Source: Microcoleus sp. FACHB-672
Lineage (GTDB): Bacteria; Cyanobacteriota; Cyanobacteriia; Cyanobacteriales; Oscillatoriaceae
DNA length: 64,000 nucleotides
Direction of reading: 5' to 3'
NCBI RefSeq assembly: GCF_014695725.1
Contig: NZ_JACJOU010000013.1
Span: 248,001 to 312,000, forward strand
The position numbers and the translations under genes are program-made. Below are positions 35,931 through 46,224 of this stretch, piece by piece. Position 1 is the first letter of the stretch. Each line of letters starts with the position of its first letter. Under the pieces are notes generated by a model. That model did not search any database and was not told where the DNA came from. It worked only from the letters and a program-made list of their open reading frames with translations.

Positions 35931-37059
35931 GAGGACGATACAATGTATCCCGCTGCCGGTCAGGACGTCCCAAGGAGTGGATCGCTGCCTGTAAGGCTTC
36001 TGCTGTCTGACAACTGCCGCCTTGGGCACCGGCCATTGTGGTAATGTGTTCTTCCATTAAGGTGCCGCCAATGTCGTTACAACCCCATTTAAGGGCTTCT
36101 GTCGCGCCGGCAAGACCGAGTTTAACCCAGCTGGGTTGATGGTTGGCTATCCAATTTCCTAAAAAGATTCTAGACACGGCTGTGAGTAGGAGTGTATCGG
36201 CAAGAAGCGGCTGATCGCGTCCCACCCGACGCCGCAAAGGTGCCGGTGCCATTTCTCCCACGAAAGGCAGGAGAATAAATTCACTGATGCGGACGGGATA
36301 TTGCCGGTCTATGGCGGTTTGCTGAAGTAGACGCAATTTTTCTAAATGGCTGATTTGCTCCTCTGGGGTTTCAATATGTCCGCATAGCATGGTGCTTGTT
36401 GTCGGCAAACCCAAGCGGTGAGCTGTTTCTACAATTTCTAGCCAGGTGTTGCTATCGAGTTTTTCTGGACAGATAATGCGCCGCACCCGATCTTCCAGCA
36501 CTTCTGCAGCGGTTCCTGGCATTGAACCAACACCGGCATCCCGCAGCGCTACGATGACATCTGCATAACTCAGCCCATCTTCTCTGGCAATGAATTGCAC
36601 TTCTTGGGGAGAGAAGGCGTGCAAATGCAGTTGGGGAAATTCATCTTTGATTATTTTCACCAATTGCAGGTAAAACGACAAAGAGGAACCGGCAACCTTT
36701 GCTTGAGGGTTTAATCCCCCCTGCATACAAATTTCTGTGGCATCCTGTCGCACTGCATCTGTCGCTTTTTCGAGGATTTTGCCGGCATCCAGCCAAAACG
36801 CGCCTTCCTCTGCGTCATCGCGGCGAAAGGCGCAGAAGCTACAGTGCTGTTCGCAGATATTTGTAAAGTTAATATTGCGGTTGATGATGTAGGTGACAGT
36901 TTCACCGGCTTGTCTGCGCCGGAGTTCGTCGGCGGTTTGGCGAATGGCTGCGATGGCTGCCGGTTCTGTTTGTTTCAGGAGTGCGACTCCTTCTTCGGGG
37001 GAAATATCGGTGCCGGTTAAGGCACGGTTTAGAATTGCATCAACAGTTTGAGTTTTCAC
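35905..37059 (-). CDS. cofH: FO synthase subunit 2 (CofH), radical SAM
   Basis: CofH joins a tyrosine-derived radical to the ribityl pyrimidine to make, with CofG, the deazaflavin FO, the antenna chromophore of cyanobacterial photolyases. The protein has 384 residues. The 4Fe-4S motif is C69-x3-C73-x2-C76 in [35 protein letters not shown] and the C-terminal [15 protein letters not shown] are strongly conserved. The start is a GTG at 37059. The last residues (LSVLSAGC) come from a dispersed repeat rather than from the family. cofG is not in the window. Confidence 0.93.
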   Translation of the reverse strand: MKTQTVDAILNRALTGTDISPEEGVALLKQTEPAAIAAIRQTADELRRRQAGETVTYIINRNINFTNICEQHCSFCAFRRDDAEEGAFWLDAGKILEKATDAVRQDATEICMQGGLNPQAKVAGSSLSFYLQLVKIIKDEFPQLHLHAFSPQEVQFIAREDGLSYADVIVALRDAGVGSMPGTAAEVLEDRVRRIICPEKLDSNTWLEIVETAHRLGLPTTSTMLCGHIETPEEQISHLEKLRLLQQTAIDRQYPVRISEFILLPFVGEMAPAPLRRRVGRDQPLLADTLLLTAVSRIFLGNWIANHQPSWVKLGLAGATEALKWGCNDIGGTLMEEHITTMAGAQGGSCQTAEALQAAIHSLGRPDRQRDTLYRPLSVLSAGC

Positions 37060-37186
37060 AGCGTTTTAGAAAATAGCCAATGATTTCTTTTATTTTGGCA
37101 GGCTATTCTGTGGGTGAGGCGGAGGTTAGGGAATTGCAAAATTTAGAATTCGTTATAACTTGTTAGGATAAAACGTTTTTGTTACT

Positions 37187-38398
37187 ATGATCAGTCAAAC
37201 GTTGCCGCCAAATTACCAGCGTCTAAGCCAACTGCTACCGGCATTTAAGGGATGGGCAATTTTTACAATTGTTACTTATCATTTATGGGGCTATTCTAAA
37301 GGCTGGTTGCTCTTTTCTCAGGTTTATACGGCATCTTTAAATCAGGGGATCAAGGGGTTATTAGAGGCAGTCTTAAATATTTTTTGCTTGCTGGGAGAGT
37401 ATGGGGTTCATATTTTTATTATTGCCAGTGGTTTTGGGTTGGCGTCTTCTTGGTGGCGAGGGGGGAAAGGTGCCGGCAACACGTTTCGCATATTTGATAT
37501 TTTAAAATTTTGGCGACGCAGACTTTGGCGATTATTTCCGCTTTATTGGTTGGCGCATGGTTTGGCGCTGATTTTGGCGTGGGTGCAGCCGGCTTGGGTT
37601 CCCTTTGGGCGTGAGGTATTAAATCGAGGGGGATTTGATCCAATCTTGGCAAGTTTTGCGAGTTTCACAACTTTGCGAAATTTTAGTTTAGATTACTATT
37701 TCTTTCTGAATGCAGCTTGGTGGTATGTAGGACTAGCGGTTCAATTGTATTTAATTTTTCCGCTACTGGTTTGGGTTGGAAAACGTTGGGGATGGTCAAG
37801 TTTACTTATTATTTCTTTGGTAATCACTTTATTATACCGGACGTTAATTATTGGGCTTTCCCTAAATGAAATAGCGACAGATGTTTTATTGCGTGGCGCT
37901 TTTTTTCCGACGCGTCTCTTTGGATTTGTCTTTGGAATTGTACTTGCGGTAACTCTTTTAGAACCGGCGGCGAAAAATTTTCAGGGGGTGTGCCGGTGGA
38001 GTCAAAAATTACTACTGGAAAAACGCTGGATTTGGCTAACTGCACTTATGTGGGTTGTGGGTGTGGGTTTTGATTGGGCTTCCTCTGAAGGTTGGATGGT
38101 TCTCAGAATTCCCGCAGATATTTTGATAGGCGTTGGAGAATTTTGCTTATTGTTTCAAACGATGAGTCTAATTCCGTGGGGGAAAGCCGGTTTAGCAACG
38201 CTTGGGAACCTTTCTTATGGTATTTATCTCTCCCATATGAACTTTATGGTTGCGCTGTGGGCAATTTTAACTCCTCTACTCTCGTTTTACTGGCTGCGAT
38301 TTTTTATCGTTGTAGCAATTACCTGCGGTTTAGGAGGATTATTTGATTATAGTTACCGATTGCTTAGCCAAAAAACATCGCTGAAAATCAGCAGTTAA
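37187..38398 (+). CDS. Membrane acyltransferase (acyltransferase-3 / OatA-like)
   Basis: The protein has 403 residues with about ten membrane helices. IVTYHLWGY near residue 30 carries the catalytic His of acyltransferase-3 proteins, HIFIIASGFGLASSW the second helix motif and FWRRRLWRLFPLYW the conserved Arg cluster. These enzymes move acetyl or other acyl groups onto extracytoplasmic sugars. It begins a same-strand run: the GT39-type gene starts 20 bases after its stop. The secreted SGNH-like protein at the end of the run could be its periplasmic partner, since acyltransferase-3 and SGNH domains often act together. Confidence 0.85.
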   Translation: MISQTLPPNYQRLSQLLPAFKGWAIFTIVTYHLWGYSKGWLLFSQVYTASLNQGIKGLLEAVLNIFCLLGEYGVHIFIIASGFGLASSWWRGGKGAGNTFRIFDILKFWRRRLWRLFPLYWLAHGLALILAWVQPAWVPFGREVLNRGGFDPILASFASFTTLRNFSLDYYFFLNAAWWYVGLAVQLYLIFPLLVWVGKRWGWSSLLIISLVITLLYRTLIIGLSLNEIATDVLLRGAFFPTRLFGFVFGIVLAVTLLEPAAKNFQGVCRWSQKLLLEKRWIWLTALMWVVGVGFDWASSEGWMVLRIPADILIGVGEFCLLFQTMSLIPWGKAGLATLGNLSYGIYLSHMNFMVALWAILTPLLSFYWLRFFIVVAITCGLGGLFDYSYRLLSQKTSLKISS

Positions 38399-38418
38399 AT
38401 TTACCTTTAAAAGCCGTG

Positions 38419-40128
38419 ATGAATCAAAGTCGCTCTCTATATAAACAGCCGTTTCACCCGTCACTCGAACATTTACTCATCGCAGCCATTGCCATTGGGA
38501 TTATGCTGCGCTTGATTAATTTAGGAACTCGTGAATTTTGGTATGATGAAATTCTATCTTTAATGCTATCCACAGGACAAAAACTTGCTTATCAATCCCC
38601 AGAAGAGACGCCGGTTATTTTATCGAAGTATAGTTCATTATTAAAGTTGCCGGCAGAAATTACAATTCCAGAGGCCCTAAAAACTCTCATTAGCCTGCTA
38701 AGAGGATTAGTTGGCGGAGAACCTCACCCACCTCTATTTTTTCTCAGTCAGCATTTTTGGTTACGCCTTGTTGGAAACAGTGAAATCGCTATGCGTAGCC
38801 TGAATGCTTTGTTAAGTATTGCCGCAATTGGATGCACTTATGGATTGGGGAAAACGATTTTAGGACATCGTGGCGGACTTTTACTCGCTGCGCTTTTAGC
38901 AACAAATCCGTTTTATTTATTTCACTCCCTAAACGTGCGAATGTATGCACCACTCGTTTTGTGGATTTCCCTCAGCACATGGGCGTTGCTTCAACGAATT
39001 AAAATTCAAATTAATCAAAAATCTCAAAATTCCGGAATGCCGGCAACAAAATTTCCTATATTTTTCTGGGATATCTTGTTAATTGCCTCAGTCACCGCAG
39101 GAATATTGACATTTTATTTATATATTTACTGGATCATTACTTTAGCAATCATCGCGATTTATTTAGATAGATGCCGGTGGTGGCAACACGCATTAAATTT
39201 AGCCGCCGGCATTCTATTATCCGTCCCCTGGATACTTTGGGGCACGCGCCAGCAACTCCGCAACGCCGACTTTCAGCGGTTTAACGCACCGGCAGGATTG
39301 ATTGCCCGCATCATACAGCATTTTCAGGATGTCGCCCAAACCTTGGGGACTCACCTACTCTTAGGAGACTGGGTAACAAGTTTGCCACCGGCAAGCCGTG
39401 TGATCGTGGGAGTGGGTGTAATGGGGGTGCTTGCTGGGGTGATCGTGAGTCTGTGGCGTCAGGCAAGGGGAGAGAGAGGGAGAATTCCCATCGTTCAACT
39501 TTCACTATTATTAAGCTTGCTGCCCCTATTGCTGGCGCTGGCAGTTGATATCGTCACCGGCAAGTTTACCGTGGGTTTTGGCTGGGGACGCAGTATGATT
39601 TGGGTTTTACCAGGCTGCTTGCTGTTGCTGGCTGTGTGGGTGGAAAAGGCTGCCTCGCGCTGGCGCAAACCAGCAGTGGCAGTGTTATTGCTATTGTATT
39701 TGAGCGTCAGTATTGGCGATTATAGTTTGCGGCAGCGCTGGGTCTTCCATAAAATTGCCGATGTTATCGCACAGCAACCCACTACGCCTACCTTAATTGC
39801 GATGAACTCTCAAGCTTGGGGTCATGTGATGCGTTTGGCTTATTATATTTCGCCGACAATGCCGGTGAATCTGTTGGCGCAAGAATCTAACCAGTTGCCC
39901 AATACATTAGAAAAGGTTCTCAAGTCTGAGGGTTCGCGATATTCTCGTATTGTCTGGCTAGAAAGTGCGATGCCGGTATGGTCGAAGCCGGCAACTGAGG
40001 CTGAAAGACAGCAAGTTAAACAGGTGTTAAACAGCCGGTTTCAACTGATTCAGCAGCAGTCTCTCTCAGGGACGATGGATCTTGATGAATTCAGACTCAG
40101 CCTTTACACTCGTTCTGCCGATCATTAA
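38419..40128 (+). CDS. GT39-type membrane glycosyltransferase (ArnT/PMT-like)
   Basis: The protein has 569 residues. The N-terminal loop REFWYDEILSLML carries the Asp-Glu typical of polyprenyl-phosphate-sugar-dependent glycosyltransferases, and PHPPLFFLSQHFWL is the second conserved loop. About 11 membrane helices are followed by a C-terminal soluble domain (about 470-569). Enzymes of this fold take a sugar from a lipid carrier and place it on an envelope acceptor. It starts 20 bases after the acyltransferase gene. A GTG precedes the ATG directly; the ATG at 38419 is preferred. Confidence 0.85.
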   Translation: MNQSRSLYKQPFHPSLEHLLIAAIAIGIMLRLINLGTREFWYDEILSLMLSTGQKLAYQSPEETPVILSKYSSLLKLPAEITIPEALKTLISLLRGLVGGEPHPPLFFLSQHFWLRLVGNSEIAMRSLNALLSIAAIGCTYGLGKTILGHRGGLLLAALLATNPFYLFHSLNVRMYAPLVLWISLSTWALLQRIKIQINQKSQNSGMPATKFPIFFWDILLIASVTAGILTFYLYIYWIITLAIIAIYLDRCRWWQHALNLAAGILLSVPWILWGTRQQLRNADFQRFNAPAGLIARIIQHFQDVAQTLGTHLLLGDWVTSLPPASRVIVGVGVMGVLAGVIVSLWRQARGERGRIPIVQLSLLLSLLPLLLALAVDIVTGKFTVGFGWGRSMIWVLPGCLLLLAVWVEKAASRWRKPAVAVLLLLYLSVSIGDYSLRQRWVFHKIADVIAQQPTTPTLIAMNSQAWGHVMRLAYYISPTMPVNLLAQESNQLPNTLEKVLKSEGSRYSRIVWLESAMPVWSKPATEAERQQVKQVLNSRFQLIQQQSLSGTMDLDEFRLSLYTRSADH

Positions 40129-40265
40129 AGCTTCTTTAATGTTATCATCTTTGGTTAATTGCTTTTTCAAAAATTGATTTTCTCTTGATCTAAAAGTCGA
40201 GAAAATTATAATTTTTTTTGTTTTTCTATTGAGCGGCGATCTAAAATCTAAAATGTAAAATCGAC

Positions 40266-41507
40266 ATGAGTGCCAGCAAATCCAAGTTTCTTTTACCTAT
40301 GCCGGCAGGATCTTTAGAAGTTCCTCAAATGGCATCAAGGCTCACTGATAACAGCGAGTCTTATTCTCAGGCACTCAGCGAACAACCGATTTATTTTTCT
40401 CTAGTAATTCCAGCTTATAACGAAGGGAGAAATATTCAGGAAATAATTAAGCAATTGAGCGAGTTACTCGATCAGGTCATTCCCAATAATTATGAACTAA
40501 TTGTCGTGGATGACGATAGCCCAGATTTTACTTGGAAATTGGCTCAAGCATTGATGCCTGAATATCCTCAATTGCGAGTGATGCGGCGTCAGGAAGAACG
40601 GGGACTTTGCACCGCAGTCATTCGCGGTTGGCAAGCGGCAAGAGGAGAGATTTTGGGGGTGATTGATGCTGATCTCCAACACCCGCCAGAAGTGCTATTA
40701 AAACTATTAGCAGAAATAGAACGAGGTGCAGATTTGGCAGTCGCTAGCCGTCATGTGGAAGGCGGCGGCGTGAGTGATTGGAGTTTAATGCGCCGGTTTT
40801 TATCTCGCGGTGCTCAGTTGTTGGGTTTAATTATGCTGCCGGAGGTGATTAGTCGAGTTTCAGATCCAATGACCGGCTATTTTTTGGTACGCCGCGATGT
40901 GATTGCCGGCAAGGTTATGAATCCACTCGGTTATAAGATTTTGATTGAGGTTTTAGGACGCGGAAAGATTCGCTGGATTGCTGAAGTCGGCTATGTCTTT
41001 CAAGAACGCCAAGAAGGCGAAAGTAAGGTAACCTGGAAACAATATTTAGAATATCTCCAACACCTGCTGCGGTTGCGCTTTTCCCTATGGCCGGTTGAGC
41101 GTTTTCTGCGTTTTGCTATAGTGGGATTGAGTGGGGTGTTTGTGGATATGGGGGTACTCTATCTGCTGCACGATACCAGCACTTTTGATTGGCCTCTAAC
41201 TCGCAGTAAAATTGTAGCCGCAGAAGTGGCAATTATTAACAATTTCTTATGGAATGACCGTTGGACTTTTGGCGATGTTTCTAGCAAGCAGCAGGGAAAT
41301 CGGCAACGTTTGAAACGATTGTTAAAATTTAATTTGATTTGTTTGGGAGGGCTGATTTTAAATGTGATATTTTTGAATTTCTTATTTAATGTATTGAAAA
41401 TTAATCAGTATTTGGCAAATTTGATAGCAATTGGAGTGGTAACTTGCTGGAATTTCTGGATTAATTTGAAGCTGAGTTGGCGCGTGACGGAAGTTGATAA
41501 AAAATAG
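40266..41507 (+). CDS. GT2 glycosyltransferase fused to GtrA domain (DPM1-like)
   Basis: The protein has 413 residues. The GT-A domain (about 43-270) shows VIPAYNEGRNI, the nucleotide-binding VVDDDSPD (81-87) and VIDADLQHPPE (132-142), as in dolichol-phosphate mannose synthases. The C-terminal GtrA domain (about 277-405, RFLRFAIVGLSGVFVD) has four helices and is thought to flip the lipid-linked sugar. The enzyme should make polyprenyl-phosphate-hexose on the cytoplasmic side, supplying the two GT39-type transferases that flank it. This division of labour is inferred from gene order and family roles. Confidence 0.9.
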   Translation: MSASKSKFLLPMPAGSLEVPQMASRLTDNSESYSQALSEQPIYFSLVIPAYNEGRNIQEIIKQLSELLDQVIPNNYELIVVDDDSPDFTWKLAQALMPEYPQLRVMRRQEERGLCTAVIRGWQAARGEILGVIDADLQHPPEVLLKLLAEIERGADLAVASRHVEGGGVSDWSLMRRFLSRGAQLLGLIMLPEVISRVSDPMTGYFLVRRDVIAGKVMNPLGYKILIEVLGRGKIRWIAEVGYVFQERQEGESKVTWKQYLEYLQHLLRLRFSLWPVERFLRFAIVGLSGVFVDMGVLYLLHDTSTFDWPLTRSKIVAAEVAIINNFLWNDRWTFGDVSSKQQGNRQRLKRLLKFNLICLGGLILNVIFLNFLFNVLKINQYLANLIAIGVVTCWNFWINLKLSWRVTEVDKK

Positions 41508-41727
41508 AATTTTAGGCAATTTATTTTTTTTTATAACCGCAAATGATATAGCCCTACTCTGTGATTGGTTAAAGATCATTACCCTAAAAATCCTGTAGTA
41601 CGGGAACCTTGCTCGCTAGAAATATGACAACCGATTTATGAGTGCTATAAATAGGGATGTAGGTTTGATGTAAGTTCGTATTAAGTATAATTAAAATTTA
41701 TAAATCAGGACTTATAAGATAAATTTG

Positions 41728-43653
41728 ATGAAGGATGAAGGCGGGAAGCAAAGGGGAAAAAGTATTTCTACTTTTCACGGTTCCTCTTTATATTTTCAAG
41801 GGCTATTGCTTTTAGTGTGGGTGGCTGCCGGCACCGGCTTACGTTTTACCCAACTCGATAGAAAGTCTCCTTGGACGGATGAATTTTCTACAATGGTGTT
41901 CAGTTTGGGGAACAGTTTTCGCACGGTTCCTCTCGATCAAGCGATTCCATTAAATGTTTTACTAGAACCCCTACAACCGGCATTTACAAATACAGGTTTA
42001 ATTACTTCAGTACAAAACGTCATTCATCACTTACTGGGTGAAAGTAATCATCCGCCGGTTTATTTTATATTGGCTAACCTGTGGATGCATTTATTTCCCC
42101 CAGCCGGCGAATACGTCTCGCTGTGGGTGGTAAGAGGTTTACCGGCACTTTTGGGTGTGCTCTCAATTCCGGCGATATATGGATTTAGCCGACTAGCTTT
42201 CCGTTCCCGCCTGATAGGGCAACTGTCAGCAGCCGTGATGGCAATTTCTCCCTACGGCATTTATTTGGCGCAAGAAGCCCGTCACTATACCTTAGCTATT
42301 CTACTGGTGATTGCTTCGCTTAGTTGCCTAATTATCGCGGTACAGTGCATTGATCAGCACAGATCAATGCCGGTTTGGGGGGCATTTATTTGGGTCGCGG
42401 TTAACAGTTTAGGGATTGCCGTTCATTACTTTTTTAGCTTTACGCTTTGCGCTGAAGGAACCGTTTTACTGGCGCTTATTTTGCATCAAAATCGCAAGAG
42501 AACCCGCATTCCTGAAATTGATCAAGAAAATAATTTGCCTCCTCCGTTTCTCCCCCTCAAAACCCTTTTTGCAGTTGCCGCCGGCACTTTAGCCGGTTGT
42601 TTAGTTTGGTTGCCGGTGTGGCAAAGTAGCTCAGATGACGGCGGGCTGACAGAATGGATTTACAGTGGTGCACGCGTGGGATTAGCCTGGATTAGCCCCC
42701 TATTTCAAGCGCTGGCTGCTTGGGTGACGATGCTGCTTTTGCTGCCAGTGGAGTCGCCGGTATTGTCGGTAGCGGTTGTCTCTGGGGCAGTGATGCTGAT
42801 TTTCATATTTTGGGCATCACCTATCTTGTGGCGGGGTTTTAAAAATCAATTGACAACGCCGGCAAACCGCACAGTTACCGCTGTTTTAGCTGGGCTTGTC
42901 TTAAGTGTAATCGCGCTATTTTTTATCATTACTTACGGCTTTGGCATCGATCTGACTCGCGGTGCTCGGTATCATTTCGTTTACTTCCCTGCCGTGATCG
43001 CTTTGCTAGGCGTGAGTTTAGCGGCTTGCTGGGAAACTTCTCAGCCTAGAAATGGGGAAAAGGGAGAAATCCGGCAATCTTCAATTCCCATATCTTTCAG
43101 TTGGCGTAGCCTTGCCTCATTTAAAATCTTTGCCGGTGGAAAAATAGCCGTTGTACTTATTTTACTGGTGGGATTTTTAAGTGGGTTGACCGTGGCAATA
43201 AATTTAGGCTATCAAAAATATTATAGGCCCGATCTGTTGGTTCCGATTATTCAACAAGCTTATCAAACAAAGCGTGAGACAACTATTAGCAAAGGAAAAA
43301 GCGATACAAAAACCGTCGTCTTGATTGCAACCACACATCAAAACCATGTGCAAACAGGTGAAATGATGGGACTAGCTTGGGAATTAAAACGTCTTGCCGA
43401 CTTAAATTCTCAGGCAAATATCCAGTTTCTTTTGGCGCATCAAAAGAAACCGGATTGTAAAGGTGAAATGTGCTTAGCTGCTAAAACACTCCAGAAAACA
43501 CTAAAAACTTTCTCTTCTGCGGATCTGTGGTTGGTGAATTTCAAAGTGCCGGCAAACTTAAATCCCCAAAATTGTACTTTAGACGCTCGCAAGCTGCCGC
43601 CGGTGGATGGCTACAACTATCAGCTTTATCACTGCCGCTCTACTAAAGTTTAA
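41728..43653 (+). CDS. Second GT39-type membrane glycosyltransferase
   Basis: The protein has 641 residues. SPWTDEFSTMVFS near residue 50 carries the Asp-Glu motif and NHPPVYFILANLWM the second conserved loop. AQEARHYTLAILLV matches the PMT/ArnT helix border. About 12 membrane helices and a soluble C-terminal domain (about 505-641) with several Cys residues follow. It is related to the enzyme at 38419 but longer and clearly divergent, so the two may attach different sugars or use different acceptors. The ATG at 41728 is preferred to the TTG just before it. Confidence 0.82.
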   Translation: MKDEGGKQRGKSISTFHGSSLYFQGLLLLVWVAAGTGLRFTQLDRKSPWTDEFSTMVFSLGNSFRTVPLDQAIPLNVLLEPLQPAFTNTGLITSVQNVIHHLLGESNHPPVYFILANLWMHLFPPAGEYVSLWVVRGLPALLGVLSIPAIYGFSRLAFRSRLIGQLSAAVMAISPYGIYLAQEARHYTLAILLVIASLSCLIIAVQCIDQHRSMPVWGAFIWVAVNSLGIAVHYFFSFTLCAEGTVLLALILHQNRKRTRIPEIDQENNLPPPFLPLKTLFAVAAGTLAGCLVWLPVWQSSSDDGGLTEWIYSGARVGLAWISPLFQALAAWVTMLLLLPVESPVLSVAVVSGAVMLIFIFWASPILWRGFKNQLTTPANRTVTAVLAGLVLSVIALFFIITYGFGIDLTRGARYHFVYFPAVIALLGVSLAACWETSQPRNGEKGEIRQSSIPISFSWRSLASFKIFAGGKIAVVLILLVGFLSGLTVAINLGYQKYYRPDLLVPIIQQAYQTKRETTISKGKSDTKTVVLIATTHQNHVQTGEMMGLAWELKRLADLNSQANIQFLLAHQKKPDCKGEMCLAAKTLQKTLKTFSSADLWLVNFKVPANLNPQNCTLDARKLPPVDGYNYQLYHCRSTKV

Positions 43654-43995
43654 ATAGATTGTTCAATCGGCTCACGCTTCAACTACGTTTTATTTTATTT
43701 TCAAACTCAGGATTTTTACTCAGTATATTCCGGAAACAGCGTCTAAAGTCTTGTTTAATCACTGATTAGATAGTAAGAAGAGAACTATAAATCTCCACAT
43801 CGGCTTTACCTTTGTAGGTGCGCCAGACTGCTAACAATCCCGGCCAAGAAATTGCGCTGACTAAGCAAAATATATGTATCCAGACCAGATCACTACACGA
43901 ATAAGCTAAGGCGCATCTCATTCGCTATTTTAGGCAAAGAACCGAACTATTAAATTTTTCTCCCACTCTTCCCCTCGCCCCCAACCAAAAATTAA
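43654..43995. other. Spacer before the SGNH-like gene
   Basis: No gene, repeat or terminator is recognised. The length suggests that the next gene has its own promoter. Confidence 0.3.
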
Positions 43996-45420
43996 ATGCG
44001 TAGCCGCTTATTGCTCCCTTTCCGATATGAGATGGCCATCATAGCAATCCTCGCGCTAGCCGGCATCTGTACCCCCGCACCATCCACCGCCATGAGTCTA
44101 TCTGACTCTACTTCCAACGCCAGTTTAGGGGTGCCGGCAGTCGCAGCAACCCCGCCCCCTGCTGCTAAACCCCAATCCGATCCCTTTGCAGAGGGCGTTA
44201 GAAGCGCTACCAGGGCGGCAAATTTAGCTCAAACAGCCAAATCGCTTCAACAATGGAACGACGTTGCTGTGGCGTGGCTGGAGGCGGCTACGTGGATGCA
44301 AGCCGTGCCGCCAGCCAGCCCGAAACGCGCCTTCGCCCAGAAAAAAGTCGTTGAGTATTTTTTGCGGAACTTCACCATTGCCCAACAAAAAGCTGCTGGT
44401 AAACGTTCTAACGTTCCCTTACCGACGTTTAACAGTGAAGTCCTTGATGAGCAATTGCTGCTGTATCTATCCTACTTGGCAGCCATCGGCCCACCCGATA
44501 TTTTAATTGTGGGGAGTTCCCGTGCCTTACAGGGCATCGATCCGAGCGCACTCCAGCAAGCCTTGGCCCAGCAAGGTTATCCGGGACTGCAAATTTTTAA
44601 TTTTGCGGTGAATGGGGCGACTGCCCAAGTCGTTGATTTTCAGTTGAGACAACTTTTGACCCCCCAGCAGTTACCACGACTCATTTTGTGGGCAGATGGG
44701 GCACGCGCGTTTAACAGTGGCCGGCCAGATCGGACGTATGATGCGATCCTCTCTTCTCCCGGCTATCAGCGGTTAGTTAGGGGAAACCGGCCTCGTCTGA
44801 GTTTAGATGAGATTTGGCAACGGCCACAGCAAGTTGTCGCTGCCGGCACCACCAAAACAGACTTTTTTTACCTAACAAATAAACAATTTAATGAATTTGA
44901 GAAGCAGCTAGATCAAAAGCTGGAAGGGAGCAGTTTTCACTCTTCAATCTTTAATTTTAAATTTCTAGATGAGCCGGCTAATACAATTGATGCCAATGGA
45001 TTTCTATCCGTTTCTAACCGCTTCAATCCTGCTATTTACTATCAGCAGAATCCGCGAGTTTCAGGTTTGTATGACAGCGACTATACAGCCTTTCAATTAA
45101 AAGGACAGCAAGCCGTAGCCCTTAACGAAATAATTTATTTCACAAACACTCGCAAAATCCCCCTAATTTTCGTCAATCTCCCCCTAACGCAAGATTACTT
45201 AGACCCAACACGAAAATCAGCCGAACAGCAATTCGTGCAAAATATGCAACGTCAAGCAGATGCCAAAGGATTTATCTTTCGCAACCTTTCCCAGAAAAAT
45301 TTAACCCAAAATAATAATTTTTCTGACCCCAGTCATCTTAACGTAATCGGAGCCGCAGCCGTCGCCAAACAACTAGCTCAAGACTCAAATATTCCTTGGC
45401 CCCGAAACATTAGGAACTAA
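43996..45420 (+). CDS. Secreted SGNH-hydrolase-like protein (DUF1574-like)
   Basis: The protein has 474 residues. A hydrophobic N-terminus (about 10-33) with a basic start serves as signal or anchor. After a Pro/Ala linker and a helical region, PDILIVGSSRALQGIDP near 168-184 carries the nucleophile Ser block of SGNH esterases. FNFAVNGATAQVV supplies the Gly/Asn blocks, and DPSHLNVIGA places D444 and H447 as the Asp-x-x-His pair. It should be a periplasmic esterase or acyltransferase; it also resembles DUF1574 proteins. Position after the acyltransferase and glycosyltransferases suggests a role in glycan acylation. Confidence 0.75.
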   Translation: MRSRLLLPFRYEMAIIAILALAGICTPAPSTAMSLSDSTSNASLGVPAVAATPPPAAKPQSDPFAEGVRSATRAANLAQTAKSLQQWNDVAVAWLEAATWMQAVPPASPKRAFAQKKVVEYFLRNFTIAQQKAAGKRSNVPLPTFNSEVLDEQLLLYLSYLAAIGPPDILIVGSSRALQGIDPSALQQALAQQGYPGLQIFNFAVNGATAQVVDFQLRQLLTPQQLPRLILWADGARAFNSGRPDRTYDAILSSPGYQRLVRGNRPRLSLDEIWQRPQQVVAAGTTKTDFFYLTNKQFNEFEKQLDQKLEGSSFHSSIFNFKFLDEPANTIDANGFLSVSNRFNPAIYYQQNPRVSGLYDSDYTAFQLKGQQAVALNEIIYFTNTRKIPLIFVNLPLTQDYLDPTRKSAEQQFVQNMQRQADAKGFIFRNLSQKNLTQNNNFSDPSHLNVIGAAAVAKQLAQDSNIPWPRNIRN

Positions 45421-45450
45421 GAATTACCTTTGCATCTAACAGTCAAGCCC

Positions 45451-45597
45451 ATCTGCGTTTATCTGCGTGCATCTGCGGTTAAAAAAAATAAAAAATTAAC
45501 TTACCAAATAGCCGAGTCTTCGGCCTCAGAACGAAAAGAAAATGCAAAATAATTCTAATTATCTGCGTTTATCTGCGTGCATCTGCAGTTAAAAAAA
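45451..45597. repeat. Two 30-base ATCTGCG repeats
   Basis: A block made of ATCTGCGTTT, ATCTGCGTGC and ATCTGCGGTT (45451-45480, followed by an A-run) recurs at 45561-45590 with a single change (ATCTGCAGTT). It belongs to a dispersed family, inverted copies of which are at about 31950-32080. Confidence 0.7.
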
Positions 45598-45612
45598 TAA
45601 ATTTTTCGGTCT

Positions 45613-46224
45613 TCATTCCCGCTTCATCGCATCAGGAATACCTACAGAAGAAAAACCGGCAATCGCTCTTAAATTTTGACAGCGAATTAACTCAGTAAAA
45701 TTCAAACCGGCACGTCCTTCAATTTTAGCAACAGACTCAATTGCCCCTAACAAGTGAGCAGCCGCTTCAGCTTCACTATAACCGCGCCGCAGGGCAACAC
45801 CAATAGCCACTTGATCCGCATCAACTTCAGATTGAGAACTACGGTAAGATCGCCAAATTTGGCTGCCGGCAAGTGCACTTAAACCGCCGGCAACAATCAC
45901 ACCCACAGCATCTCCCTGGATCAACTCCACAAAGGTGCCAAAAACTCCACCAACAACCAATCCTTGATATAAATCTGGCTTAAACCATCTAATTTCAGTT
46001 AGCCAACTAACAGTACGCAGCAACAGCAAATCTCGCTGCGGTTTCGGCAGCCGCCCCCACAGATCAAAATTAATAAAAATAGGCCGATCTTGCGCCCAAG
46101 GCAGGGGAAAAGGGCTGTCAATGACTAGAGGTTGCTGCGGTTTACTAACAATTTTAGTCCGCATCCGACCAGAAGCCGGCATTAAGTCTAGCAGGCGTTG
46201 AATTTCAGATCCAGGCTCGATCAT
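45613..46224 (-). CDS. DUF3318 domain protein
   Basis: The protein has 203 residues. MIEPGSEIQRLLDLMPASGRM and PFPLPWAQDRPIFINFDLW match DUF3318, a cyanobacterial family. Two hydrophobic stretches (about 88-105 and 107-122, GLVVGGVFGTFVELI and AVGVIVAGGLSAL) suggest a membrane hairpin, followed by SEVDADQVAIGVAL and a helical tail. The function is unknown. The ATG at 46224 is immediately preceded by a dispersed repeat that must form its leader. Confidence 0.82.
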   Translation of the reverse strand: MIEPGSEIQRLLDLMPASGRMRTKIVSKPQQPLVIDSPFPLPWAQDRPIFINFDLWGRLPKPQRDLLLLRTVSWLTEIRWFKPDLYQGLVVGGVFGTFVELIQGDAVGVIVAGGLSALAGSQIWRSYRSSQSEVDADQVAIGVALRRGYSEAEAAAHLLGAIESVAKIEGRAGLNFTELIRCQNLRAIAGFSSVGIPDAMKRE

